From DTSX01 sp964633465 (GTDB lineage Bacteria > Pseudomonadota > Gammaproteobacteria > Steroidobacterales > UBA11654), in NCBI GenBank assembly GCA_964633465.1, contig CAZWGB010000008.1:1-39563 (forward strand): 39,563 bases of DNA, in the 5' to 3' direction. A model generated the notes under the pieces. It was not told where the DNA came from, searched no databases, and worked only from the letters and a program-made list of their open reading frames with translations. Positions 32,575 to 39,563 of the stretch are shown in pieces (position 1 is the first letter of the stretch; every line of letters starts with the position of its first letter). The position numbers and the translations under genes are program-made.

Positions 32575-34023
32575 ATGAGAAAAACAAAGATCATTGCAAC
32601 ACTGGGTCCTTCTACAGAAGATCCCAAGATATTAACCAAACTTTTGGAACAAGTTGATGTGGTACGCATCAATCTTGCTCACGGTACTTGGGATAAGAGA
32701 GATCCTGAGAACCATACCGATAAAATTAAAAACGTTCAAAAAGTTGCTAAAACAATCAAAAAACCAATAGCAATCTTAGTGGATTTAAAAGGAAATAAAA
32801 TCCGAATTGGTGATTTGATTAAACAAACTATTGATCTAAAGAAAGATGCGATGATTAACATTCGTTTTACTGAAGATACGGTGTCTCAGAGCATCGATGA
32901 AATTGTTGTAAATGCAAGCCATGTTTTTGAAAATATTGAGAACGAAGATGTTATTTTGATCGATGATGGTTTAATCAAATTGCAAGTGAATGAGGTTGAT
33001 GATGAAAATCGAACACTTGCTTGCACTGTCCAAGAAGGAGGATTACTTTCTCGAAGAAAGGGATTCGAAGTAGTCGATAAAATCATTACAAAATCTGGTC
33101 TGGGAGAAGAGGATAAAGAAGATTTAAGAAAGTTAGCGAAATTAAATGTTGACTGGGTGGCTCTGTCTTTTGTTAATCAAGCCAGTGATGTCAACCAAGC
33201 CAGAGAAGTTTTATCTAGTATTGACAATCAAATGAGAGTGATTGCTAAGATCGAAAGATTGTCAGCACTCAAACAATTGTATTGGATTATTAAAGCCAGT
33301 GATGGTGTTATGGTTGCTCGAGGTGACTTGGCCTTGGAATCTGGACCTGGAGAGCTAACCGGGCTTCAAAAAACAATCATTAACCAAACTGTTGCCGGCA
33401 AAAAAATAGTCATCACTGCTACGCAGATGATGGAATCGATGATTAATAATCCTAGCCCAACAAGGGCAGAGATGACCGATGTATCGAATGCTGTTTTGGA
33501 TGGAACCGATGCAGTCATGCTTTCAGCTGAAACGGCTATTGGCAAGTACCCAATAGAAACAGTAAAGGCTATGTCTGAGGTTTGTGAAGGTGCTGAGACC
33601 TATCAACAAACAATATCTAAAAAAGAAAAATTTAAATTCTCAGAATTGCAAAGAATTGACGAAGCTATTGCAATCAGTTCCATGAGTATAGCCAGAAATA
33701 TAAACATCAAGGCAATTATTGCTTTGACTGAATCAGGATCTACAGCCCTGATGATGTCAAGGATCAGATCTGATATTTCAATCTATGCTTTTACTCGCAA
33801 TGAGTTTACGCAAAGAAGGGTCAGTTTGTATCGTGGAGTTACTTCTTATCCTTACAAATTTAAAGCAAATACATTCAGTGAAGTTCTTTCAGAGGTTTCA
33901 AAAGAATTGCTGCAATCAGAAATGGTAAGAGTTGGTGACTTGGTTCTGATTACGTCTGGTTCTCCTTTGAAAGTTGAAGGGTATACTAATTCTCTGCGTA
34001 TTATTGAGATCACCGACAGATAA
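32575..34023 (+). CDS. pyk: Pyruvate kinase
   Basis: The 482-residue protein has 'RKTKIIATLGPST', 'VARGDLALESG', 'VITATQMMESMINNPSPTRAEMTDVSNAVLDGTDAVMLSAETAIGKYP' and a normal C-terminal domain. It converts phosphoenolpyruvate and ADP to pyruvate and ATP. The 'GELTGLQKTIIN' and 'TQMMESM' features match the PykA-type group. Two conserved sites differ: 'RINLAHG' replaces R-x-N-F-S-H-G, and 'DLKGNKIRIG' replaces D-L-x-G-P-K-I-R. The lysine in that second block is the feature of potassium-independent pyruvate kinases. ATG 32575 lies 17 bp after the symporter stop without a Shine-Dalgarno sequence. The 69 bp after it show no terminator. Confidence 0.95.
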   Translation: MRKTKIIATLGPSTEDPKILTKLLEQVDVVRINLAHGTWDKRDPENHTDKIKNVQKVAKTIKKPIAILVDLKGNKIRIGDLIKQTIDLKKDAMINIRFTEDTVSQSIDEIVVNASHVFENIENEDVILIDDGLIKLQVNEVDDENRTLACTVQEGGLLSRRKGFEVVDKIITKSGLGEEDKEDLRKLAKLNVDWVALSFVNQASDVNQAREVLSSIDNQMRVIAKIERLSALKQLYWIIKASDGVMVARGDLALESGPGELTGLQKTIINQTVAGKKIVITATQMMESMINNPSPTRAEMTDVSNAVLDGTDAVMLSAETAIGKYPIETVKAMSEVCEGAETYQQTISKKEKFKFSELQRIDEAIAISSMSIARNINIKAIIALTESGSTALMMSRIRSDISIYAFTRNEFTQRRVSLYRGVTSYPYKFKANTFSEVLSEVSKELLQSEMVRVGDLVLITSGSPLKVEGYTNSLRIIEITDR

Positions 34024-34092
34024 TAAACTAAACCTTTCAGGTAGCTTAATTTAGTAATACAATCACTGCTTCTAATTACGAATTTCGCTAAT

Positions 34093-35565
34093 ATGAATGA
34101 CCTCAAAGTAGGAATCAGTGCTGTCACTGCTTATGTGCCACCATACCGAGTTGATTTACAGAAGTGGTGTAGCTGGTCTGAAAAATCATGGGAAAAAATT
34201 AATCATGTCATTGGTTCTGGTTTTAGGATTCTGGGACCAAATCAAAGCATTTACACCATGGCTGCAAATGCTGTTCTGAAATTAATTGAATCCTATAATA
34301 TCAACCCTTCCGATATTGGATTTTTGGCTTTAGGCACTGAGTCCAGCACGGACAATTCAGCAGGCTCTGTGATCATAAAAGGTATGGTTAATAATGAATT
34401 AAAAAAGAGGAAATTGAATCCAATTGCCAAAAATTGTGAAGTTCCAGAATTTAAACAAGCTTGCCTTTCAGGCATATACGCAGTTAAGAATGCAGTGCGC
34501 TTTTTAAAATCAGACGCACCAGGATCCAAAGCAATTGTTGTTTGTTCAGATAACGCTCTTTATCCAGTTGGAACACGTGGTGAGCCTACTCAAGGAGCTG
34601 GAGCAGTTGCTGTGTTAATAGAAGTAGATCCCCAAATTGCAGAAGTACACACTAATCTCTCAGGTAGTGCTTCCGATTATCGACTCATAGATTTTAGAAA
34701 GCCCATACATTACCGAGCAAAAAATGGAAATAAAGCTTCTGATTTTAATCTTGATTTTCCTATATACAATAGCAAATATTCATCGACTTGTTACATTGAT
34801 CAAACCATTAATGCGCTTGCTGATATGTCCAAAAAGAGGGGTTTGAAGACAATAGATTACCTGAAGGAAATCCCAGTTATTTTCATGCACAGACCTTTTC
34901 ACAAAATGCCCATTACTGCATTCACGATTGTCTATTTACATGCCTTATCCGACAGCAATAGAGATGATCTAAAGGAATTATCAAACTACGCTAAGTCAGC
35001 AGGTGTTGTATTTGATGATCTTCTAAATGAATTGAAAACAAGACCCAACATCAGCGATTATCCTTTGAACGATAATATTCAACATGAGCCACTGCCTTTA
35101 ACTCAAAAGGTTTGCAAGATTTGTCAGAAAAATAAAAATTTTCAAGCTAAAGTTTTAAATAAACTGAATTTTGGTAATAATTTGACTAGAGAAATGGGCA
35201 ATATTTATTCAGGTTCAGTTTTTGGTTGGTTTGCAGCTGGTCTTAATGATGCAATTGATCAAGAAATCGACTGGACAAACCAAGAAGGGCTATTATTTGG
35301 TTATGGCAGTGGTGATGCCGCTGAAGTGATACCAATCCGTTTTGTTGAAAACTGGAAAGAAGCAGCGCTTAAAGCTAAATTCTCAAATACTTTCCTTGAT
35401 TCATACGATCTTACTAAAGAAGAGTACAGATCTCTTCGAACACAAAAAACATCCAATAGTATTGATCATAAGTTGAAAAACCAATTCATTGTTGAAAAAA
35501 TTGGAACCGAGGAACGTGATGATTTTCAAGATGCAGGAGTAGAATATTATCAGTATCTCAGCTAA
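34093..35565 (+). CDS. Hydroxymethylglutaryl-CoA synthase family protein
   Basis: The 490-residue thiolase-fold enzyme has a recognisable HMG-CoA synthase triad: E83 in 'LGTESSTDNSAGS', acylated C124 in 'FKQACLSGIYAVKNA', and H266 in 'IFMHRPFHKMP'. 'LFGYGSGDAAEVIPIRF' is the C-terminal G-S-G block. The reaction would be acetyl-CoA (or an acyl-ACP) plus acetoacetyl-CoA to HMG-CoA. In bacteria it serves the mevalonate route or beta-branching in polyketide synthesis. No other gene of either pathway is in this window. 'KVCKICQKN' at about 338-346 is an extra C-x-x-C not usual in the family. The length exceeds the roughly 390 residues of Gram-positive MvaS. The M20 gene follows after 5 bp. Confidence 0.88.
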   Translation: MNDLKVGISAVTAYVPPYRVDLQKWCSWSEKSWEKINHVIGSGFRILGPNQSIYTMAANAVLKLIESYNINPSDIGFLALGTESSTDNSAGSVIIKGMVNNELKKRKLNPIAKNCEVPEFKQACLSGIYAVKNAVRFLKSDAPGSKAIVVCSDNALYPVGTRGEPTQGAGAVAVLIEVDPQIAEVHTNLSGSASDYRLIDFRKPIHYRAKNGNKASDFNLDFPIYNSKYSSTCYIDQTINALADMSKKRGLKTIDYLKEIPVIFMHRPFHKMPITAFTIVYLHALSDSNRDDLKELSNYAKSAGVVFDDLLNELKTRPNISDYPLNDNIQHEPLPLTQKVCKICQKNKNFQAKVLNKLNFGNNLTREMGNIYSGSVFGWFAAGLNDAIDQEIDWTNQEGLLFGYGSGDAAEVIPIRFVENWKEAALKAKFSNTFLDSYDLTKEEYRSLRTQKTSNSIDHKLKNQFIVEKIGTEERDDFQDAGVEYYQYLS

Positions 35566-35570
35566 ACGAA

Positions 35571-36746
35571 ATGAATAGATCAAGATCAATTATTGAAGAT
35601 GTGAATGGACTACAAGCAGTCATGCAGGAATGGCGACGAGACATTCATCGGCACCCAGAATTGGCATTTAATGAAAATAGAACTGCTGAAATGGTAGCTC
35701 AGAATTTGGAATCATTTGGAGCCGAGGTTTTCACAGGTATTGGTAAAACAGGAGTCGTGGGCAAATTAACCAATGGAAATTCAGATAATGCCATTGGTTT
35801 GAGAGCAGACATGGATGCATTACCCATGCAAGAAAACAATGACTTTTCTTACCGTTCAGTAAATGAAGGAGTGTTTCATGGATGCGGGCATGATGGTCAT
35901 ACAGCAATGCTGCTGGGTGCAGCAAAATATTTGTCTTTAACCAAAGAATTTGATGGCACGGTGTATTTTATATTTCAGCCAGCAGAAGAAGCAGCAGGTG
36001 GCGCACCTGAAATGATTAAGGATGGTTTGTTTGATAAATTCAGGATGGCATCCGTTTATGGAATGCACAATATGCCAGGCATGCCTGTTGGTGAATTTGG
36101 TATTAGATGTGGCCATATGTTTGCAGCCTTTGCCCCATTTGACATAGAAATAACGGGAATTGGCGGACATGCTGCGATGCCTCAAAACTGTGTAGATCCC
36201 ATAGTCATTTCTTCTTCTGTGATTCAAGCTCTGCAAACAGTTGTCAGCCGAAATATTGACCCATTCAAACCCTCAGTAATCAGTGTGACCCAAGTGCACG
36301 CAGGTGATGCTTACAATGTCATTCCTGACAGGGTTCAATTATCTGGAGGGGTACGTTATTTCGATCAAGAATCAGGTTTAATTATTAAACGAAGGATAGA
36401 GGAGGTCCTACAGGGTATCTGTAGTACTTATGGTGCAAGTTTTACCCTGAATTATGATGAATTGTATCCAGTGCTTAGCAATCATGAGAAGGAAACAGGT
36501 ATCGCAGTTACTGCTGCATGTGATCTTGTAGGAGCTGAAAAAGTTAACGCAGAGATACCAGCTACAGCTGGATCAGAAGATTTTGCTTTTATGCTTCTGG
36601 AAAAGCCAGGAGCTTATATTTTGATCGGAAACGGTGATGGCAAAGGAGGGTGCATGATCCATCATTCGAGTTATGATTTTAACGACAGGATTTTACCACT
36701 GGGTGCAAGTTATTGGGCTCAATTGGCTGAGAATATTCTCACTTAG
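35571..36746 (+). CDS. M20 family amidohydrolase (N-acyl-amino-acid / hippurate hydrolase-like)
   Basis: The 391-residue cytosolic protein has 'IHRHPELAFNENRTAE' at the start and 'GLRADMDALPMQE'. The two-metal site is 'HGCGHDGHTAM' (C105, H107), 'QPAEEAAGGAPEMI' (E139-E140) and 'VYGMHNMPG' (H166), with a last histidine in 'MIHHSSYDFND'. The cysteine ligand marks the M20D aminoacylase/hippuricase/IAA-amino acid hydrolase group. It would free an amino acid from an N-acyl or N-aroyl conjugate. The tight 5-bp link to the HMG-CoA synthase gene suggests cotranscription, but no metabolic link between the two is clear. Confidence 0.95.
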   Translation: MNRSRSIIEDVNGLQAVMQEWRRDIHRHPELAFNENRTAEMVAQNLESFGAEVFTGIGKTGVVGKLTNGNSDNAIGLRADMDALPMQENNDFSYRSVNEGVFHGCGHDGHTAMLLGAAKYLSLTKEFDGTVYFIFQPAEEAAGGAPEMIKDGLFDKFRMASVYGMHNMPGMPVGEFGIRCGHMFAAFAPFDIEITGIGGHAAMPQNCVDPIVISSSVIQALQTVVSRNIDPFKPSVISVTQVHAGDAYNVIPDRVQLSGGVRYFDQESGLIIKRRIEEVLQGICSTYGASFTLNYDELYPVLSNHEKETGIAVTAACDLVGAEKVNAEIPATAGSEDFAFMLLEKPGAYILIGNGDGKGGCMIHHSSYDFNDRILPLGASYWAQLAENILT

Positions 36747-36752
36747 TCAAAG

Positions 36753-36950
36753 TTATTTAAAGAACCGAATGATTAGGCTGATGAAAATGCTTATAACTAC
36801 GCAAGTAGTGATTGGCAAATAAATCGTAAAATTATCTCTTTCAATTCTGAGATCACCAGGTAGATTGCCAAGGCCAATTTTTGCAATAAGCGGATAGAAC
36901 AATCCAGCGAGAAGTAATGTGATCCCAAAGATAATAAGTATTTTCTGCAT
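36753..36950 (-). CDS. DUF2905 two-helix membrane protein
   Basis: The 65-residue protein has two membrane helices ('ILIIFGITLLLAGLFYPLIA' and 'IYLPITTCVVISIFISLII') around 'GLGNLPGDLRIERDNFTIY', the L-P-G-D-I/L signature of DUF2905. Its function is unknown. The gene ends 7 bp from the convergent M20 stop. It starts 12 bp after the CDGSH gene, with which it is probably cotranscribed. Confidence 0.92.
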   Translation of the reverse strand: MQKILIIFGITLLLAGLFYPLIAKIGLGNLPGDLRIERDNFTIYLPITTCVVISIFISLIIRFFK

Positions 36951-36962
36951 AAGTTTCAGCCA

Positions 36963-37202
36963 TCAAATTTTTTTGTGGGTTCCGTCGCAGAAAGGCTTAT
37001 TTTCAGAATATTTACAACAGCAAAACCAGGCAGTATCCGATTTATCAGCAATGTATTGTTTGGGTTTAAAATTGGTATTTTTATGCGACCCATCACAAAA
37101 TGGTTGATTTTTGCTAAGTCCGCAAGCGCACCAAAAATATTTGTTGCCTTCTTCTAGGTTAACTTTCAGCGGCCACTTATGTGCAATTGTTGGCTCACTC
37201 AT
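36963..37202 (-). CDS. CDGSH iron-sulfur protein with two motifs
   Basis: The 79-residue protein holds two CDGSH [2Fe-2S] units. The first is 'CACGLSKNQPFCDGSHKNTNFKP', the second 'CCCKYSENKPFCDGTHKKI', with C-D-G-T-H in the second. Each has the C-x-C-(x)8-C-D-G-(S/T)-H arrangement, giving three cysteines and one histidine per cluster. The tandem small form occurs in bacteria and in mitochondrial MiNT-like proteins. Likely roles are redox sensing or cluster transfer. It has no signal or membrane helix. The stop falls just at the end of the second motif. Confidence 0.95.
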   Translation of the reverse strand: MSEPTIAHKWPLKVNLEEGNKYFWCACGLSKNQPFCDGSHKNTNFKPKQYIADKSDTAWFCCCKYSENKPFCDGTHKKI

Positions 37203-37228
37203 AATTTTCTCCTCACTTTTATAAAATC

Positions 37229-39241
37229 CTAATTTAAATACTTGCCGTACCAGTCTAGATATCTTTTTAGTACATCTTCGTTATAGCTCGGAGTGGAAAA
37301 GGAATGATTTTCATCAGGATAGATGATTAATTGTGTGGGAATATTTAAGTGTTTTAGGGCTTGATACATTTGCTCAGATCCTATCAATGGAACGTTGTAA
37401 TCTTTCTCACCAACAAGAAATAACGTCGGTGTTTTGATCTTGCCCGCATTAAAAAAAGGATTGGAATTTCGAAGCCAGTCATCGGTATTGTCCCAAGGTG
37501 TTCCCAATTCAAGAATGTATTCCCTGATATAGTGATCATCTCCGAAACCACTCAATAGGTTACTTATCCCCGCACCCGAAGTAGCGGCTTTGAACCTAGA
37601 ATCTTTTGCAATCACGTAGTTTGTTAACATACCACCATAACTCCAGCCTCCAAGACCCAATCTTTGCGGGTCAACATAGCCAAGTGATATTGCATAATCT
37701 GCTAATGCACTGACGTCATCAGCATCTACGTTTCCCCAATCAGCAAAAATCACTTTTTGAAATTCCAGACCTCTGCCTGAACTGCCCCTCGGATTCATGG
37801 CCATGACTATGTATCCATTGGCTGCAAAGAGTTGCCAGTCAAAACGAAAATGCAAACCGTATTGTGAAACAGGACCACCGTGCATTCTAATAATAAGCGG
37901 ATATTTTTTTGAAGGATCAAAATTCTGAGGCTTGACCATCATCCCAAATATTTCTTCCCCATCATCTGTTGTGTAAGAGATCGTTTCAGTTTGAGAAATG
38001 ATTTTTTTCGATAAAAATTCTGCATTCTGATGAGATTTTTGTTGGAGATTCTTTCCATCAAAGAAAAATATTTCATCAGGTGAATTTAAATCTGAAAGAA
38101 TTAATCCAATTTGCCCATTTTTGATCACATAGTTTTTTGACCAGCCAGAAAGATAATAATTGGGCGGAGTAACAGTATTGATTTGTTGATCTTTGAAGGA
38201 ATATTCTGCCAATTGGCTTTTCATATTATTTTCAATTACAAAAAATATTGATGAACCATCTTCTGACCATTGAGGGGAAGATGTATTTCGGTCAAGTTGT
38301 TTGGTAATTATTGAACTAGTACCAGTATCTAAATCTATAATTGCTAGTTCTTGTATAGCATACCAAAGGAGTTTTGGATCCCCTCCATAAAGATAGGCAA
38401 TCTGTTTCCCATCAGGGCTCCATTGAGGGCGTGAACCTTGTGAATCTGCTCCAAGGTGAGTTGTCAATTGACTAGGTTTTTCGTTTGAATCTAATTTAAG
38501 TATATAAATATCCCAATTGTCATGGCGGTCAATATCACCAATTTTTGTTACATAGGCAATGCGATTTCCATCAGGTGACCAAGATGGAAATACTTCATTA
38601 CTGGAACCTTCTGTGAGTTGAGTTAATTTTCTACTGGCTATTTCAATTAAGAATAAATGCCGTCTTGACTCATCGAGGAAATCATTATTGTCTTGTTTGA
38701 ATTGATAACGATCTATTACATAAGGTTTCTGGGTTTCTCCCTCGTCCTGGCGCTTAGGTTTTACATTAATAACCATAACAATTTTACTGCCATCAGGAGA
38801 CCATTCAAAATCGGTAACACTTGATTCGACCTTTGTTATTTGTCTTTTCGTTCCATTTTTCGTATTGAAAAACCAGAGTTGTTGGTAGTTTGAATATTTT
38901 CCTCTGCCGGGAGCAAGGTAGGCAATGTAGTTGCTGTCGGGACTAAATTTAGGTGAATATGCAGATCGCACAATCAGTTTATCTCTATCTTTTTTAAAAT
39001 TGAGCATCCAGATATCAGTATCATACTCATCGTTTTTCTGATCTACACTCGATACTGTATAGGCGATCAATTGAGCATCGTTTGAAACATCTAGAGAGCC
39101 TACATCCTTAATCTGATTGATATCTTTCAGCTTAAATTTTTCATTCTGACTTTGTAATGCAAAAGACTCCTGGGTTAAGAACAGCGAAACAAATACTACG
39201 GGTAGGTAGAGCAATTTATAGTTTCGGTCAAAAATTTCCAT
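37229..39241 (-). CDS. Exported S9 family peptidase (prolyl oligopeptidase/acyl-aminoacyl type)
   Basis: The 670-residue protein has a signal segment ('LLYLPVVFVSLFLTQESFA'). The N-terminal beta-propeller runs to about residue 400, with repeated 'W-S-P-D-G' blades (for example 'FEWSPDGSKI', 'FPSWSPDGNRI', 'RPQWSPDGKQI'). The alpha/beta-hydrolase domain has nucleophile S534 in 'GGWSYGGMLT', D614 in 'GEKDYNVPL' and H646 in 'PDENHSF'. 'MHGGPVSQYG' is the oxyanion strand. The family removes dipeptides or acylated residues from oligopeptides. The ATG at 39241 follows GAGGAC by about five bases. It is separated from the BCCT gene by 20 bp, so it is likely in one operon with it. Confidence 0.95.
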   Translation of the reverse strand: MEIFDRNYKLLYLPVVFVSLFLTQESFALQSQNEKFKLKDINQIKDVGSLDVSNDAQLIAYTVSSVDQKNDEYDTDIWMLNFKKDRDKLIVRSAYSPKFSPDSNYIAYLAPGRGKYSNYQQLWFFNTKNGTKRQITKVESSVTDFEWSPDGSKIVMVINVKPKRQDEGETQKPYVIDRYQFKQDNNDFLDESRRHLFLIEIASRKLTQLTEGSSNEVFPSWSPDGNRIAYVTKIGDIDRHDNWDIYILKLDSNEKPSQLTTHLGADSQGSRPQWSPDGKQIAYLYGGDPKLLWYAIQELAIIDLDTGTSSIITKQLDRNTSSPQWSEDGSSIFFVIENNMKSQLAEYSFKDQQINTVTPPNYYLSGWSKNYVIKNGQIGLILSDLNSPDEIFFFDGKNLQQKSHQNAEFLSKKIISQTETISYTTDDGEEIFGMMVKPQNFDPSKKYPLIIRMHGGPVSQYGLHFRFDWQLFAANGYIVMAMNPRGSSGRGLEFQKVIFADWGNVDADDVSALADYAISLGYVDPQRLGLGGWSYGGMLTNYVIAKDSRFKAATSGAGISNLLSGFGDDHYIREYILELGTPWDNTDDWLRNSNPFFNAGKIKTPTLFLVGEKDYNVPLIGSEQMYQALKHLNIPTQLIIYPDENHSFSTPSYNEDVLKRYLDWYGKYLN

Positions 39242-39261
39242 AAAGTCCTCTTATTCTTTAT

Positions 39262-39563
39262 TTATTGATTGCTTTCAGAATAATGATTTTTTAACGTTCT
39301 GACTAGGGAAAACGCAAGAACAGGACAGATAAAGAGCAATGGAAGCGACATCAATAAAATGACATCCATAGTCACCCGGTTGAGGTCAATGATAAATAAA
39401 GCAGCAGGGAGTATTGCTAAAATAAAAGCCCAGAATAACCTCATTTTTCTATCCGGTTCGTTCATTTCACTTGACGTTCTTTTGACGTGATAGGCAATAA
39501 CATAAGATACAGAGTCGTATGAAGTGGCGATAAAAATAACAACCATAAAGCAATAAGCAAACA
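39262..39563 (-). CDS. BCCT family transporter, C-terminal fragment
   Basis: The frame stays open to the window edge, so this is the last ~100 residues of a longer gene. 'FIATSYDSVSYVIAYHV' matches the F-(F/I)-x-T-S-x-D-S late helix of BCCT betaine/choline/carnitine transporters. It is followed by 'EPDRKMRLFWAFILAILPAALF' and a last helix ('VILLMSLPLLFICPVLAFSLV'). Substrates of the family are quaternary ammonium solutes such as betaine, choline or carnitine, with sodium or protons. The N-terminal part, including the conserved tryptophan box, is outside the window. Confidence 0.85.
   Translation of the reverse strand, partial: FAYCFMVVIFIATSYDSVSYVIAYHVKRTSSEMNEPDRKMRLFWAFILAILPAALFIIDLNRVTMDVILLMSLPLLFICPVLAFSLVRTLKNHYSESNQ

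Overview
The window is a gene-dense bacterial chromosome segment of moderately low GC (about 40% by eye). It holds about 39 protein genes in short divergent and convergent operons. I saw no rRNA, tRNA, CRISPR array, phage genes or transposase. A very large TonB-dependent receptor, many Sec signal peptides, several sodium-coupled carriers (VC_2705-type SSS with DUF4212 subunit, SLC13/DASS, DAACS, BCCT), many exported peptidases and an absence of sugar catabolism suggest a marine gammaproteobacterium feeding on peptides and small organic acids. The taxonomic placement is inference; no marker gene is present.

Layout. 1-4336: end of an exported pentapeptide-repeat protein, a DUF385 (F420-type) protein, a secreted class-C beta-lactamase-fold hydrolase, then a minus-strand set of a ferritin-like di-iron protein, an exported VOC protein with a C-terminal CXXCH, and an exported rhodanese. 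4560-10117: an alkenal-reductase-like MDR, then a minus-strand run of SDR, membrane fatty acid hydroxylase/sterol desaturase, secreted protein, class I glutamine amidotransferase, sulfotransferase and two unknown small proteins. 10201-14369: an S10 serine carboxypeptidase, a fused CinA-like/nucleotidyltransferase protein, glutathione peroxidase and a short AMP nucleosidase. 14376-17953: an operon of YjiH-like membrane protein, PLP aminotransferase and LLM flavin oxidoreductase. 18068-21564: a five-gene operon built around a two-component sodium:solute symporter, ending with a DUF1295 membrane protein.

21561-26189: minus-strand YwrD-type gamma-glutamyltransferase, LOG-family protein, SLC13 carrier and an SGNH hydrolase. 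26301-32557: TonB-dependent receptor with two tandem terminators, a second classical gamma-glutamyltransferase and a DAACS glutamate/dicarboxylate symporter. This order reads as outer-membrane uptake, periplasmic hydrolysis and inner-membrane uptake of a gamma-glutamyl compound. 32575-36746: pyruvate kinase, an HMG-CoA synthase family enzyme and an M20 amidohydrolase. 36753-39563: DUF2905 protein, a two-motif CDGSH iron-sulfur protein, an S9 prolyl oligopeptidase-type peptidase and the end of a BCCT carrier.

The strongest themes are exported peptide and gamma-glutamyl degradation coupled to ion-driven uptake (S10, S9, M20, two GGTs, DAACS, BCCT) and a small pyridine/purine nucleotide salvage pair (CinA-nucleotidyltransferase fusion and AMP nucleosidase). 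Several starts are not ATG; where a Shine-Dalgarno sequence decided the choice, this is stated.
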